Positions 52,317 through 61,397 of a stretch of 64,000 nucleotides of DNA are shown here, piece by piece; the first letter of the stretch is position 1; each line of letters begins with the position of its first letter. Below the pieces are notes generated by a model, which saw only the letters and a program-made list of their open reading frames with translations, did not search any database and was not told where the DNA came from. Position numbers and translations under genes: made by a program. This DNA comes from Acidilobus saccharovorans 345-15 (GTDB taxonomy: Archaea; Thermoproteota; Thermoprotei_A; Sulfolobales; Acidilobaceae), in NCBI RefSeq assembly GCF_000144915.1, contig NC_014374.1, positions 620,001 through 684,000 of the forward strand, written 5' to 3'.

Positions 52317-53459
52317 GTGAGCTCAAAAAGCCTTGTCTCAGTCATCGTCACCGCCTACAACAGGAAACAGTACCTTCCCCACGCGCTGCGAAGCCTCGAG
52401 ATGCAGACGCTCCCAAGGGACAGGTTCGAGGTAATTGTGGTCAAGAACTTCGAGGACAAAGAGAGCGACGAGATAATAAGGAGGAACGGGTGGAAGGAAG
52501 TCTACAGCGACGAGGAGTGGCAGGGGCCCTTCGTGCTTGCAGGCCTCGAGGAGGCAAAGGGCGACATAATAACCTTCCTGGATGACGACGACATGTACAG
52601 GGAGGACAGGCTCTCATACATTTATAGGGCCTTTGCTTCGTCACGTGACGTGGTTTACTTTCACAACGAGCAAGTAATAATTAACGAGGAGGGCAAAGTG
52701 ATCTCTGACAAGAGCCCGCTTCCTGCAGTCAAAGCCCAGAGGGATTTCGTCCTTAGCTCTTCCCTGCTCTCAAAAGTTGAGGACAGGCTGGGCATCTGTT
52801 ACTATCAGCTGCTCCCTCTCCTCAGGGAGTTCGGTCCATACTTTGACTTCAATAGCAGCTCTATTGCAGTTAGGAGGGAGGTGATCGATAAGGAAAAGCT
52901 GAAGCCTTTGGAGGTGGGAATTGACAATATGCTTTTTGCCTTAGCTCTTAGACTCGGGGACGAGCGCTCGCTCCTCTACCTTACAGGTGTGCCGCTCACA
53001 TATTATAGGGTCCACGGCAACAGCTTTTCCGCTAAGGCCTATGGCAAGATTAAGGCCTCCCATTTCAAGGACCTGAGGCTAGTTGAAAAGGTGATGTCGC
53101 TTCTTAAGTCAAACAGGGCGGCCAGCCGCGTGGCCGGAGAGCTCCCAGAAGGGTGCAAGTGTAACAATTATGAACTCTTTGCAGCCTACCTAAGGTTAGA
53201 GGCCCTGTACCTTCCAACGCGGCTTGCCAGGGAGCTCTCACAAAGCTTAGTGTTGCGGCCCTCCGAGATTCTCAGGTTTCTTCGCTGCGACCTGGTCAAC
53301 TCGGCGCTGTCACAGGAAAGAAGCGCCACCTCGTTAGTTATGCACGAAGCGTGGTCACTGATGTATATGACACTCTCCTACGTGTTGGCCTTCATAGACA
53401 GAGTGGCCCCTCGCAGCTCAGAGGTCCCCTTGCGCCTCAGGGGGCGCTTGAGGCGGTGA
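52317..53459 (+). CDS. GT2 glycosyltransferase (mosaic family, copy 2)
   Basis: An approximately 380-aa GT-A transferase: VSVIVTAYNRKQYLPHALRS, NGWKEVYSDEEWQG, GLEEAKGDIITFLDDDDMYRE (metal site), then FHNEQVIINEEGKVISD and LLPLLREFGPYFDFNSSSIAVRRE. The C-terminal half resembles the copy at 56996 (about half the residues). The frame is open from 52215, but the TATA box and family alignment favour the GTG at 52317. DNA 52371-52496 is identical to the broken copy at 53599-53724. It acts in glycan assembly; donor and acceptor are unknown. Confidence 0.9.
   Translation: MSSKSLVSVIVTAYNRKQYLPHALRSLEMQTLPRDRFEVIVVKNFEDKESDEIIRRNGWKEVYSDEEWQGPFVLAGLEEAKGDIITFLDDDDMYREDRLSYIYRAFASSRDVVYFHNEQVIINEEGKVISDKSPLPAVKAQRDFVLSSSLLSKVEDRLGICYYQLLPLLREFGPYFDFNSSSIAVRREVIDKEKLKPLEVGIDNMLFALALRLGDERSLLYLTGVPLTYYRVHGNSFSAKAYGKIKASHFKDLRLVEKVMSLLKSNRAASRVAGELPEGCKCNNYELFAAYLRLEALYLPTRLARELSQSLVLRPSEILRFLRCDLVNSALSQERSATSLVMHEAWSLMYMTLSYVLAFIDRVAPRSSEVPLRLRGRLRR
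52335..52496 (+). repeat. GT2 N-terminal DNA block, copy 2
   Basis: From 52371 to the end (126 bp) it is identical to copy 3. Upstream codons differ (AYNRKQ versus AHDRRR). Confidence 0.95.
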
Positions 53460-53510
53460 GGGCAAGGCTCGGGGCGAGGCTTAGGCTTCCTCGCTAATAA
53501 ATGCATTGAA

Positions 53511-53519
53511 TTTTTAATT
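53511..53519 (+). promoter_or_regulatory. TATA-like element before GT2 copy 3
   Basis: atttttaat lies about 40 bp before the TTG at 53557. Confidence 0.35.
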
Positions 53520-53562
53520 AGGCGTTCCTAGAAGCAGTAGTTCCTGGGAAGGCCTTTTGCAG

Positions 53563-53724
53563 GTCTCAGTCATCGTCACTGCCCACGACCGTAGGAGGTA
53601 CCTTCCCCACGCGCTGCGAAGCCTCGAGATGCAGACGCTCCCAAGGGACAGGTTCGAGGTAATTGTGGTCAAGAACTTCGAGGACAAAGAGAGCGACGAG
53701 ATAATAAGGAGGAACGGGTGGAAG
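53563..53724 (+). repeat. GT2 N-terminal DNA block, copy 3
   Basis: 149 bp (53569-53717) identical to copy 4 and 126 bp identical to copy 2. Confidence 0.95.
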
Positions 53725-53751
53725 AACTCCTTTAGCGAAGAAGGAAGCTAC

Positions 53752-53783
53752 GGTAAGTTAATACTGTGGTAAGTTCATACTGT
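53752..53783 (+). repeat. 16-bp tandem duplication with one mismatch
   Basis: Units ggtaagttaatactgt and ggtaagttcatactgt are adjacent; removing one restores the GT2 frame (GKFILSDLEEARG). Confidence 0.85.
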
Positions 53784-54705
53784 CAGACCTGGAGGAGGCA
53801 AGGGGTGACATAATTTAGTTCCTTGAAGATGGTGACATGTATGAGCCTCAGAAGCTCTCAGAGGTCTATAAGGTCTTTGAGGAAAGGGCGGACATAACGT
53901 ATTTCCACGACACCAGGAAGTATATGATACTAAATAAATTAATTTTTGATGGAATTAACAAACAGGCTGCATATGAGGACACGTGGCTTGAGGGTGCCAT
54001 TGGATACCTTGAGTCAATAACTCCCACGGATCAGGACGTCTTAGTTGACCCCAAGGATAGCGGTGCAGCAGGCTATTTACTGAAATATCATGGGATGGTC
54101 GCCACGGTCAGCCTTATGGCTGTGCGTAGGAGCTGCCTGGATAGGTGGGTCCACATCCTCAAGGACATAGAAATTTCGGCTGAAAGGGCCATTCCCGCCA
54201 TAGCTGCGGAGTGCGGCAAGCTTTACCATATGTCGAGAAGGCTCACCGTCTACAGGTTCCATATCAATAACTCATCCATAGGGCTTGACGCCCCTGGACG
54301 GCTGAGGGCGTTAAGGAACCTCTCAAGGGCCGTCGAGGACCACGAAAGGTTACTTGGAACAATTTCGCCCAGGAACCCCATGAGAACGGTCATAGCTAAC
54401 GATATGCTTTCGGCCAAGCTGACCCTCTTCCTCGCGGACAAGGAGCTGAGGAAGGAGCTTAACGTGAGGTCAGGCCCTAGGGAGAAGCTAGATGTCCTAA
54501 GGTCGTGGTGCAACTTAAATAATATGCCTCTAAAGGACTGCATGATATTTGCCACATCGTTAATTCTTCCCGATGGTTTGAGGAGAGCCCTAGGAAGGCT
54601 GTTGACATACTATATAGAAAGAAAGGGTGCAGCCACTCTACAGGCGAGCAGGGCTATGGGCATAGGCCTGCGGGGGCCCTCAACATAATTGCGAGGAGGT
54701 CGTTC

Positions 54706-55620
54706 GTGGTCCCATGTGATGGCCAGAAGCTGAACTTAAGGCCTAGCGAGCTCGTCGCCCTGGGGGACCTCGTAAGGAGAGGCTTAGTCGAGTTCAGTGG
54801 CTGCGAGGTCATATTTAATGTCAACGGAGCTAAAGTGCACGTGCCCATCTCTGAAGTCATGGCCTCTAACGGAGGGCTTGCCGCCATTCGTAAAGCGATT
54901 CTTCACGGGTGGCTCTTCAGGGACGATAGATGGAGTAAGGACGGGGTCTCTTTCGTTCACATGCACGAGGAGATCCTTGGCACCTTTGATGACGAGGAGT
55001 ACTCCTTCCTTGAAGTTAACAACAGGCCCGTGATAGACGTTGGCGCCTACATAGGTGACACGGCGCTGTACTTTGTGAAGAAGGGCGCGAGCAAGGTGAT
55101 AGCAGTGGAGCCTAGCCCAGGCGCCTTTAAAGAGCTAACTGACGATATAATAAAAATTAACGGAGCGCAGGCGAAAGTCGTGGCGGTAAACGCTGCTATA
55201 GCCGAGGCAGGCCCTGTACCTATCAGTAAGGACGCCGCTGACGTGAAGGGAGCCCGAGTCCGGTGGGTAGGGAGGTCAAAGGTTGAAAGAAAGGACGACA
55301 CCCTAACTTCTGTTAAGGCCATGGGGCTCTACGAGGTAGTCAAATTATACGGCGTCGATAACGCTGCCCTGAAGGCCGACTGCGAGGGCTGCGAGTATCA
55401 CATAGCGATGCGCGAGCCGGAGGCCCTCAGTGGCTTTGAAGAGATAGGGCTGGAATATCACGCCTTTAACTCTGGTATACCTGTCTCCGAGCTCATCAGG
55501 GCCCTCTCAAACGCTGGGTTCGTTTGCGAGAGGGCAAACGACTGGGTCTACCTGAAGAACGCGGGCTCGTCCTGGAACAGCGAGATGATCGGGATGCTGC
55601 ACTGCGTCAGGAGGCGCTAG
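54706..55620 (+). CDS. FkbM-family methyltransferase (intact copy)
   Basis: A 304-aa protein. The N-terminal 100 residues are a family-specific extension (LNLRPSELVALGDLVRRGLVEFSG). The SAM-binding core is PVIDVGAYIGDTALYFVKKGASKVIAVEPSP, NGAQAKVVAVNAAI, and LKADCEGCEYHIA. FkbM enzymes O-methylate hydroxyls on sugars or polyketides. A good gaggaggt lies 8 bp before the GTG start. This is the only unbroken FkbM in the window. The stop shares CTAG with the convergent GT4. Confidence 0.9.
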   Translation: MVPCDGQKLNLRPSELVALGDLVRRGLVEFSGCEVIFNVNGAKVHVPISEVMASNGGLAAIRKAILHGWLFRDDRWSKDGVSFVHMHEEILGTFDDEEYSFLEVNNRPVIDVGAYIGDTALYFVKKGASKVIAVEPSPGAFKELTDDIIKINGAQAKVVAVNAAIAEAGPVPISKDAADVKGARVRWVGRSKVERKDDTLTSVKAMGLYEVVKLYGVDNAALKADCEGCEYHIAMREPEALSGFEEIGLEYHAFNSGIPVSELIRALSNAGFVCERANDWVYLKNAGSSWNSEMIGMLHCVRRR

Positions 55621-56777
55621 TCGCCCTGCCTCTGGAGCTCCTCCTCAATTGCCCTCCTGGTCCTATCGACGACGAGCCTAAAGTCCCACCTCCTCGCGGT
55701 CTCAAGGCCGCCCTGGGCCAGTGACTGCCTCAGCTCCCTGTTGTCTAGGGCCTGCACCAGGAGGTCGGCAATCTCGCCGGGATCAAAGGTCTTGGCCACC
55801 AGGGCGTTGTAGCCGTTCACCATGTAGTCCATGTTCCCTTTAGCGTTGGTACTTACAACGGCGGTCCCGCAGGCCATGGCCTCAAGGGGTGGAAGCCCAA
55901 AGCCCTCGGCCCTAGAGGTGAAGAGGAAGACGTCAGAGGAGCTGTAGATCCTTGCGAGCTCCTCATCACTTACGCCGCTCTGGTAGAACACATAAGGGAA
56001 CCTTGGCCTGAACTTAAGCCTAAACTCGTCCTCGGGGAACTCTGATATCACAATAGCCTTAAACGTAGTCCTCATAGCAGCTAAGTTCAGCGACTCAACC
56101 GCAATGTCAGAACCTTTAAACCTCGGTCTGCGCAGAATTACGCTCACCAACGGCTCGTCGCCTCTCGTGACCTTCCTAGGGTAAAACGTGTCAAGGTCCA
56201 CTCCATTGCCTATATAATATATTTTCGCTGAAGGGTTTTCCGACTTTATGATTTCAGTTATATAGGACGAAATTGAGAGGAAGCCGAGGGGCGCCCTTAA
56301 GACGGCCTTAAATAGCCTGAGCCCAACATTACCCATGGTCTCAGCTACTAGCTCAGGGAAGTCCTGGAGGAGGATCATGGGCTTAGCGTCGCTCTGCAAG
56401 GCTATGAATGCCGTCGGAAACCACGTAGCAATGGCGACGTCAAAGTCCTTTAGTAACCCGAGCAGCGCGCGCTGCTCGTCAAGCCTGAAGCCCGTTAGCC
56501 TCTGAATCACAAAGTCTAATGTAGGTAGACCGGCCTTGCCCTTGCGGCCCGAGACCCTTTTGCCGAAGTTCAACAGCGAACCCAATATGGGTGGCATTTT
56601 TGGGCTTACTATAGGAACCTTGTACTGGGGCCACGGGTTACCTGGCTCTGGGGAGACGACCTTAGAATCGAAATGTTCTCCTAAAGCGTTAGCCAACGCG
56701 AGTGCCACACGTATGCCGCCGGCTATAAAGAGGCCAGGGACAATGAAGGCAATTTTACGCCTCTGTTCCACACTCAA
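55617..56777 (-). CDS. GT4-family glycosyltransferase
   Basis: A 386-aa GT-B enzyme: N-terminal GLFIAGGIRVALALANALGE, middle YIGNGVDLDTFYP, and the nucleotide-sugar site SRAEGFGLPPLEAMACGTAVVSTN (E-x7-E). C-terminal DNRELRQSLAQGGLETARRWDF is standard. It probably adds one sugar to a lipid-linked glycan. The start at 56777 is an ATG/TTG-type start before VEQRRKIAFIVPG. Confidence 0.9.
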   Translation of the reverse strand: MSVEQRRKIAFIVPGLFIAGGIRVALALANALGEHFDSKVVSPEPGNPWPQYKVPIVSPKMPPILGSLLNFGKRVSGRKGKAGLPTLDFVIQRLTGFRLDEQRALLGLLKDFDVAIATWFPTAFIALQSDAKPMILLQDFPELVAETMGNVGLRLFKAVLRAPLGFLSISSYITEIIKSENPSAKIYYIGNGVDLDTFYPRKVTRGDEPLVSVILRRPRFKGSDIAVESLNLAAMRTTFKAIVISEFPEDEFRLKFRPRFPYVFYQSGVSDEELARIYSSSDVFLFTSRAEGFGLPPLEAMACGTAVVSTNAKGNMDYMVNGYNALVAKTFDPGEIADLLVQALDNRELRQSLAQGGLETARRWDFRLVVDRTRRAIEEELQRQGD

Positions 56778-56995
56778 CGCGCCTGAAGCCTAGGAACTAT
56801 GGGGCCTGCGTGGTAATATAAGTACATTTTATGGTTTTGACGCGCTTCTTAATGGCAGGAATTACTTTGTTTAGTAATACAGGTATTGCAGGCACTGACG
56901 TCTCTACAACCATTATACTAACTTTACAGCCGCCCTTTTAGGATACGCTTTAATACATCCATCTAGTTTCAAAATTAATAAGGGCTACAGGTTAC

Positions 56996-58171
56996 ATGAA
57001 TTCAACGGATAATTTGCAGGTTTCCGTCATCGTCACTGCCCACGACCGTAGGAGGTACCTTCCCCACGCGCTGCGAAGCCTCGAGATGCAGACGCTCCCA
57101 AGGGACAGGTTCGAGGTAATTGTGGTCAAGAACTTCGAGGACAAAGAGAGCGACGAGATAATAAGGAGGAACGGCTGGAAAAACGTTGTAACAGACGTCG
57201 TGCCCCTCGGGGGCAAGATAGCCATAGGCCTCGAGGAGGCGAAGGGTGACATAATAACCTTCCTGGAGGACGACGACATGTACAGGGAGGTCAGGCTCGA
57301 GAAGGTCTACAAGGTTTTTACCTTGCATAGGGACGTCATCTACTTCCACAACGAGCAGGTTCTTATAGACGAAAGGGGCGATGTCATCTCGGATGAGAGC
57401 CTCTTCCCTGCAGTAAGGGATCGAGGCGACTATGTTATCAGGTCCAGCCTTTTGAGCAAGGTGGAAAGGAAAATGGGAGTCTGTTATTATCAGCTGCTCC
57501 CCCTGCTTAAGGCTTTCGGTCCAGGCCTTGGCCTTAACAACAGCTCAATAGCTGTTAGAAGGGGGGTAGTAAGCGCAGACAAATTGAAGGACATTGAAAT
57601 CACTGTAGACATAGAGCTCTTCGCCTCGGCCTTAAAGTATAAGGGCGAGGCCTCGACCCTTTACTTTACTGGCAAACCCCTTACGTATTTTAGGGTTCAT
57701 GAAGATAATGCGAGCAGCATAGCTTTCAATACAGCTTTCGGTAAGGCAGCCCTTCTTAATCAGCTAAACAACGAAGCCTACCTGGTTAACAGAGTTAAGT
57801 GGTTGTTAAAGTTAGCCAGGTGGCATGGCTTTGTGAGTAAGGAGCTTCCGCAGGAATGTGTTTGTAACGCCTATGGCTTCTCGTCAACTATTGCTAGGTT
57901 AGAGGCCATATATTTGCCAATGCCGCTGGCCAGAACGTTATCTCAAAGCTTGACGCCCCCAGCCAGTGAGCTCATAAAGATCGCTAAGTGCGCCGTGACG
58001 AACTTTGCTTTGTCGTCGAGCAAGGAAAGCGTAAAAATATTAGGTACCCTGAGATTTCTTGCATTCCTGTTAATGCCTTATGTTTTGGTACTCGTAGACA
58101 GAGCCTTCCCGCACAATTCTGGCGTCCCCTTGTATGTTAGAAGAGCGCTGAGCTTCTTAAGGTCAAGGTAG
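56996..58171 (+). CDS. GT2 glycosyltransferase (mosaic family, copy 4)
   Basis: A 391-aa GT-A enzyme: VSVIVTAHDRRRYLPHALRS, NGWKNVVTDVVPLGGKIAIG, LEEAKGDIITFLEDDDMYREVRLEKVY (metal site), then IYFHNEQVLIDERGDVISD and NNSSIAVRRGVVS, with a C-terminal hydrophobic patch (FLAFLLMPYVLVLVDRAF). It starts at ATG 56996 or TTG 57013. The N-terminal block matches copy 3, and the metal-site block matches copy 1 32 kb away, while the segment between them is unique. It lies next to two further GT2 remnants. Confidence 0.9.
   Translation: MNSTDNLQVSVIVTAHDRRRYLPHALRSLEMQTLPRDRFEVIVVKNFEDKESDEIIRRNGWKNVVTDVVPLGGKIAIGLEEAKGDIITFLEDDDMYREVRLEKVYKVFTLHRDVIYFHNEQVLIDERGDVISDESLFPAVRDRGDYVIRSSLLSKVERKMGVCYYQLLPLLKAFGPGLGLNNSSIAVRRGVVSADKLKDIEITVDIELFASALKYKGEASTLYFTGKPLTYFRVHEDNASSIAFNTAFGKAALLNQLNNEAYLVNRVKWLLKLARWHGFVSKELPQECVCNAYGFSSTIARLEAIYLPMPLARTLSQSLTPPASELIKIAKCAVTNFALSSSKESVKILGTLRFLAFLLMPYVLVLVDRAFPHNSGVPLYVRRALSFLRSR
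57020..57181 (+). repeat. GT2 N-terminal DNA block, copy 4
   Basis: 149 bp identical to copy 3. A second block at 57228-57310 is almost identical to 25027-25110. Confidence 0.95.
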
Positions 58172-58241
58172 ATTACGTCCCCCTTAGGGTTTGCTGGAAA
58201 GCAAAGCAAAATCGCCCTATAACTCTAACGTTGGGGGTTAG

Positions 58242-58623
58242 ATGCAAATAATAACAACAATCATTACAGTGCACAAGCGTAGAAGGCAGTACCTGCCCCA
58301 GGCCCTGGCTTCCGTGCTAGCTCAGGAGGCGGGGGACTTTAAGCTGGAGACTGTTGTTATGGCTGATTACGAGGATAACACAAGTGGCCTCGCCACGGGT
58401 GTCAGGTGGGTCTCCGTAGACAATGAATGAAAGCCTTGGAGCAAAGATAGCCGAGGGCATAGAAGAGTCAAAGAGTGAGGTAATCGCCTTACTGGAGGAC
58501 GATGACGTGTGGCTGCCGGGCAAGTTGAGGTTCGTGGCTAGTCGCTTTAAGGAGGTGAAGGGCCTCGCGTTCCTTCACTACCTCCACCTCACAACCTTAG
58601 GGGTTATATATAGGTCCCCTTGA
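58242..58623 (+). pseudogene. GT2 glycosyltransferase remnant (4-bp duplication, truncated)
   Basis: IITTIITVHKRRRQYLPQALAS...GVRWVSVDNE then a stop; one frame over, ESLGAKIAEGIEESKSEVIALLEDDDVWLPGKLRFVASRF continues the GT2 fold. A tandem AATG duplication at 58422-58429 causes the shift. The gene then stops early (58621-58623), so the acceptor half is lost. Confidence 0.85.
58422..58429 (+). repeat. 4-bp tandem duplication (AATG x2) causing frameshift
   Basis: Removing one AATG restores VSVDNESLGAKIAEG, continuous with the GT2 frame. Confidence 0.75.
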
Positions 58624-58672
58624 TCAATCAGTAAAATATAGAAAAGCCAGGGATCGATATAGATAAGATGTT

Positions 58673-59265
58673 TTAATATATTAAGCCTTTTTCAACTATC
58701 TCCTTTTTAATAGCCATCGCGCAATTAAAAAGGGAGGCCCAAGTAACTGCTATCAAAAGATCAGTCACCCTTCTCTTCACACTGTCTTGAATTAGCATAT
58801 CATGATATGGATAGTAATGCTCCCTTGGTCCAAGGTAAACTCCTTTATCATCAATATAACCATAGTCGTTATGGAAATAAACTAATTTTTTATGACTAAT
58901 AAAAGTCATAATAAACTTTAATCGATCAGTCTCATAAACGTCATCGTCATCTAAAATAGTAATGATTTCCCCTCTGGCTTCTTCTACCCCTACGGCTACC
59001 TTGCCTCCAACGTGCGGCTCCGAAGTAACTATGTTTTTCCATCCGTTTCTACTTAACTATACTGTCTATTTAATAATCTTCATAAGGCCTAACAACTGTT
59101 ACATCAAATAACGCTTTATCCAAGCTCTGCTGCTCTAAGCTCCTTAGCACTCTTGGAATGAAGTTCCTCCTTTCGTGAGCTAATACTAGAAACTGATATG
59201 AAAGGCTCTGGCACTGTGTGCTCCGCTAAATCTTCCAAAGTTGAGGTTATATTTATTTTATTCAT
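58673..59265 (-). pseudogene. A/T-rich GT2 glycosyltransferase remnant
   Basis: On the minus strand an ATG at 59265 opens MNKINITSTLEDLAEHTVPEPFISV. After a 1-bp shift the frame gives LVLAHERRNFIPRVLRSLEQ, then DVTVVRPYEDY and a stop, then NGWKNIVTSEPHVGGKVAVGVEEARGEIITILDDDDVYETDRLKF, then LVYFHNDYGYIDDKGVYLGP to a stop at 58673. The order is that of the other GT2 proteins. Unlike its neighbours it is rich in A/T, suggesting a foreign or differently evolving origin. Confidence 0.85.
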
Positions 59266-59294
59266 TCTCTAAAGGCATATGTATAACCCTAAAT

Positions 59295-60503
59295 TTACAG
59301 AAGCTCCTTGTAAAAATGTTCTAGGCTATCAACTATCCTTTCTTGGTTCCATTTAGCCAAGGCGGTTTCCCTTGCTCTTAAGCCCATGTTTCTTAGCTCC
59401 TCTCTTGATATAGAACTTATCTCTATCAAAGACCTCGCAAATTCCTCCACTTTGTACACATTAACGTGAAATCCCGTTACCTTATCCTCTACTTGCTCAA
59501 CAAGCCCTCCGTTACCTTTGGTGACAATAACGGGCCTTCCGGACAGCATAGCCTCTGTGACAACCCTTGCCCAGGTTTCAAACACCATGGATGGAACAAC
59601 TACAACGTCAACGTCCCTGAGCAGATCCTCAAGCGAGGAGACGAAGTTCTCAAAGGGCGCCCAACCAGTTAGCTCCACTTTATCCCTTATCCCCAGCTCC
59701 CCTACTAACCTTACAACGTCAGGGTTTGTTAGCCCGCCGTATATCTTAAGTCTTAGCTTAGGGTTTGCTTTAATGGCCAGGGCAAAGGCCTTGATCAGCT
59801 GGAAGATCCCTTTACCCTCGTCGGGGTAGCTCAGGTAGGCGAAAGTAAAGGCGTCGGAGGGCTCATAGGGCGAGTACTCTATGTTGTACGGCATTAAGGC
59901 GCTAATATATACGACCCTTATCTTGGCCTCTTCATAACCTGCCTTTACGAGCAGTTCTTTTGTAAATTTGCTGATAGCCAAAATTGCACTGGACCCCATT
60001 AAGTTCCTCCTGATCCACGACCTCTTCAGCTTCCAGTAGAGGGCCTCCCCCAGGGCAAAGGCCTTTCTCGGCCCTCTCCTCCTGCTGTAGATACACTTGG
60101 CGGCCTCCAGCACGCTTGAGGTGCAGTCGCAGGCGTTGTAGCTATAGGCGTTAAAGTAGCATATGGGCCATGCGTAATGAACAGCGATTGCACTCTTAAC
60201 GCCCTGACCGTGAGCAAGGTATGCCAGCTCATGCATGGCGTTCATTGAATGAACTATGGAGTCCTTAGGCGGGTTGATCACTTTCAAGACTTTTCTCGCA
60301 TAAGTTGGAAGGTTGACAGCCACGTCATAACCAAAGGGCTTAAATGAGGGGGGCCTAGGAAGAACGTTGAACTCTGAGGGAAAGGTTGTCCACAATCTAA
60401 CTTCATGTCCCCTCTCTCTAAGCTTTTGGAAAACCACTTTTGTTGTGGCATATGTACCTCGTTGGTTGGTCTCTATAACTAGATTAATGTTAAGACTCTC
60501 CAA
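59295..60503 (-). CDS. GT4-family glycosyltransferase
   Basis: A 402-aa GT-B enzyme. INLVIETNQRGTYATTKVVFQKLRERGHEV is the N-terminal Rossmann half. SYPDEGKGIFQLIKAFALAI and VPSMVFETWARVVTEAMLSGRPVIVTKGNGGL (E-x7-E) form the donor site. A cysteine cluster (YNACDCTSSVLEAAKC) in the middle is unusual. Codon use is more A/T-rich than the rml genes, similar to the adjacent GT2 remnant. Confidence 0.9.
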   Translation of the reverse strand: MESLNINLVIETNQRGTYATTKVVFQKLRERGHEVRLWTTFPSEFNVLPRPPSFKPFGYDVAVNLPTYARKVLKVINPPKDSIVHSMNAMHELAYLAHGQGVKSAIAVHYAWPICYFNAYSYNACDCTSSVLEAAKCIYSRRRGPRKAFALGEALYWKLKRSWIRRNLMGSSAILAISKFTKELLVKAGYEEAKIRVVYISALMPYNIEYSPYEPSDAFTFAYLSYPDEGKGIFQLIKAFALAIKANPKLRLKIYGGLTNPDVVRLVGELGIRDKVELTGWAPFENFVSSLEDLLRDVDVVVVPSMVFETWARVVTEAMLSGRPVIVTKGNGGLVEQVEDKVTGFHVNVYKVEEFARSLIEISSISREELRNMGLRARETALAKWNQERIVDSLEHFYKELL

Positions 60504-60599
60504 ATTTTCTGTCGCCCAAGCTATAGGTCATAATAACCTTAAGTTTTTAAATGTTATCAATGTATACAGTTGCGCTAACATAGTCTCTTGGAGACATAT

Positions 60600-61372
60600 A
60601 TGTGTTATAGCAGGACGTTCTTGAAGCCTATATTGCCTGTGAGAGCTGGCCACAGCGAACTCACCGCAAGTTCCTTAAGGCATTGTCGAAGCCTGCAACC
60701 TACCTTGCTATATCTCCCTATGAGGAGGCCCTAGTCTTTTATGTATCAGGCCCTTCTCGAGATATCAAAAGCCCAGAACCCGCTTCATATCTAATAACTT
60801 CCTGAGGGATAAGTTCGCAAGGAATTGCAGCCAAGAGCCTCCCTCCAGGAGGCCAAGGGTATAGGAACTATAGCCAGTAGAAGCTCATTAGAAGTTCATT
60901 TAAGGACTTTAGGCTGTTCGTAGAGTCGATGAATAAGCTTTAGGAAAGGAGGCAGGACTTCAGCGTTGCTATATTCAACACCGATAGAGTTAGAATCGGC
61001 AATGCAAAGTTCCCCCTACGTTGAGCTTGGCCCTGCTCCTGATGAAATCCTAGCTAAGTTCTACGAAAGCCTCTACGTCTTTGTCTCCACAAGCCGCTTT
61101 GAGAGCTTGGTCTGCCTCCGCTTGAGGCCATGGCTTGCGGCACGCCAGTGGTTATGACCAAGAACCTGGGATCCCTCTCTTATGCTAGACACGGCTATAA
61201 CAGCCTGATAGTCGAGGAAAGGAGCCCGGAGACAGTGGCTTCTGCAGTCTCGCAGCTCCTTGACAACCCAGCCTTAGCTGATGAGCTTCCCCTTAATGCT
61301 AGGAGAACTGCGGCCAACTTCAGGTTTGAGGATTTCATGAAGAGGTTTAAGGCGTGCGTAGGCCTCCCTTAA
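60600..61372 (+). pseudogene. GT4 glycosyltransferase, decayed
   Basis: Pieces in order: LEAYIACESWPQRTHRKFLK then ALSKPATYLAISPYEEALVF; DFRLFVESMNKL, stop, RRQDFSVAIFNTDRVRIGNAKF; SSPYVELGPAPDEILAKFYESLYVFVSTSRFES, then one lost T, GLPPLEAMACGTPVVMTKNLGSL and an intact C-terminus ending RFKACVGLP. The E-x7-E motif is split by the frameshift near 61105. At least four breaks are present. Confidence 0.82.
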
Positions 61373-61397
61373 CAGGCCTTATTTAACAATTAGGAGG

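Larger units (their letters stand above)
53557..54688 (+). pseudogene. GT2 glycosyltransferase, mosaic copy 3, broken
   Basis: The N-terminus SVIVTAHDRRRYLPHALRS...NGWKNSFSEEGSYGKLIL runs into a stop. The native frame resumes as SDLEEARGDII, then TAG, then FLEDGDMYEPQKLSEVYKVF and a 280-aa acceptor half (53837-54688) that is still open. Two lesions are seen: a 16-bp imperfect tandem duplication at 53752-53783 and the TAG near 53816. DNA of the first 149 bp (53569-53717) equals copy 4. The C-terminal half (ADITYFHDTRKYM...) is not like copies 2 or 4. Confidence 0.88.
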
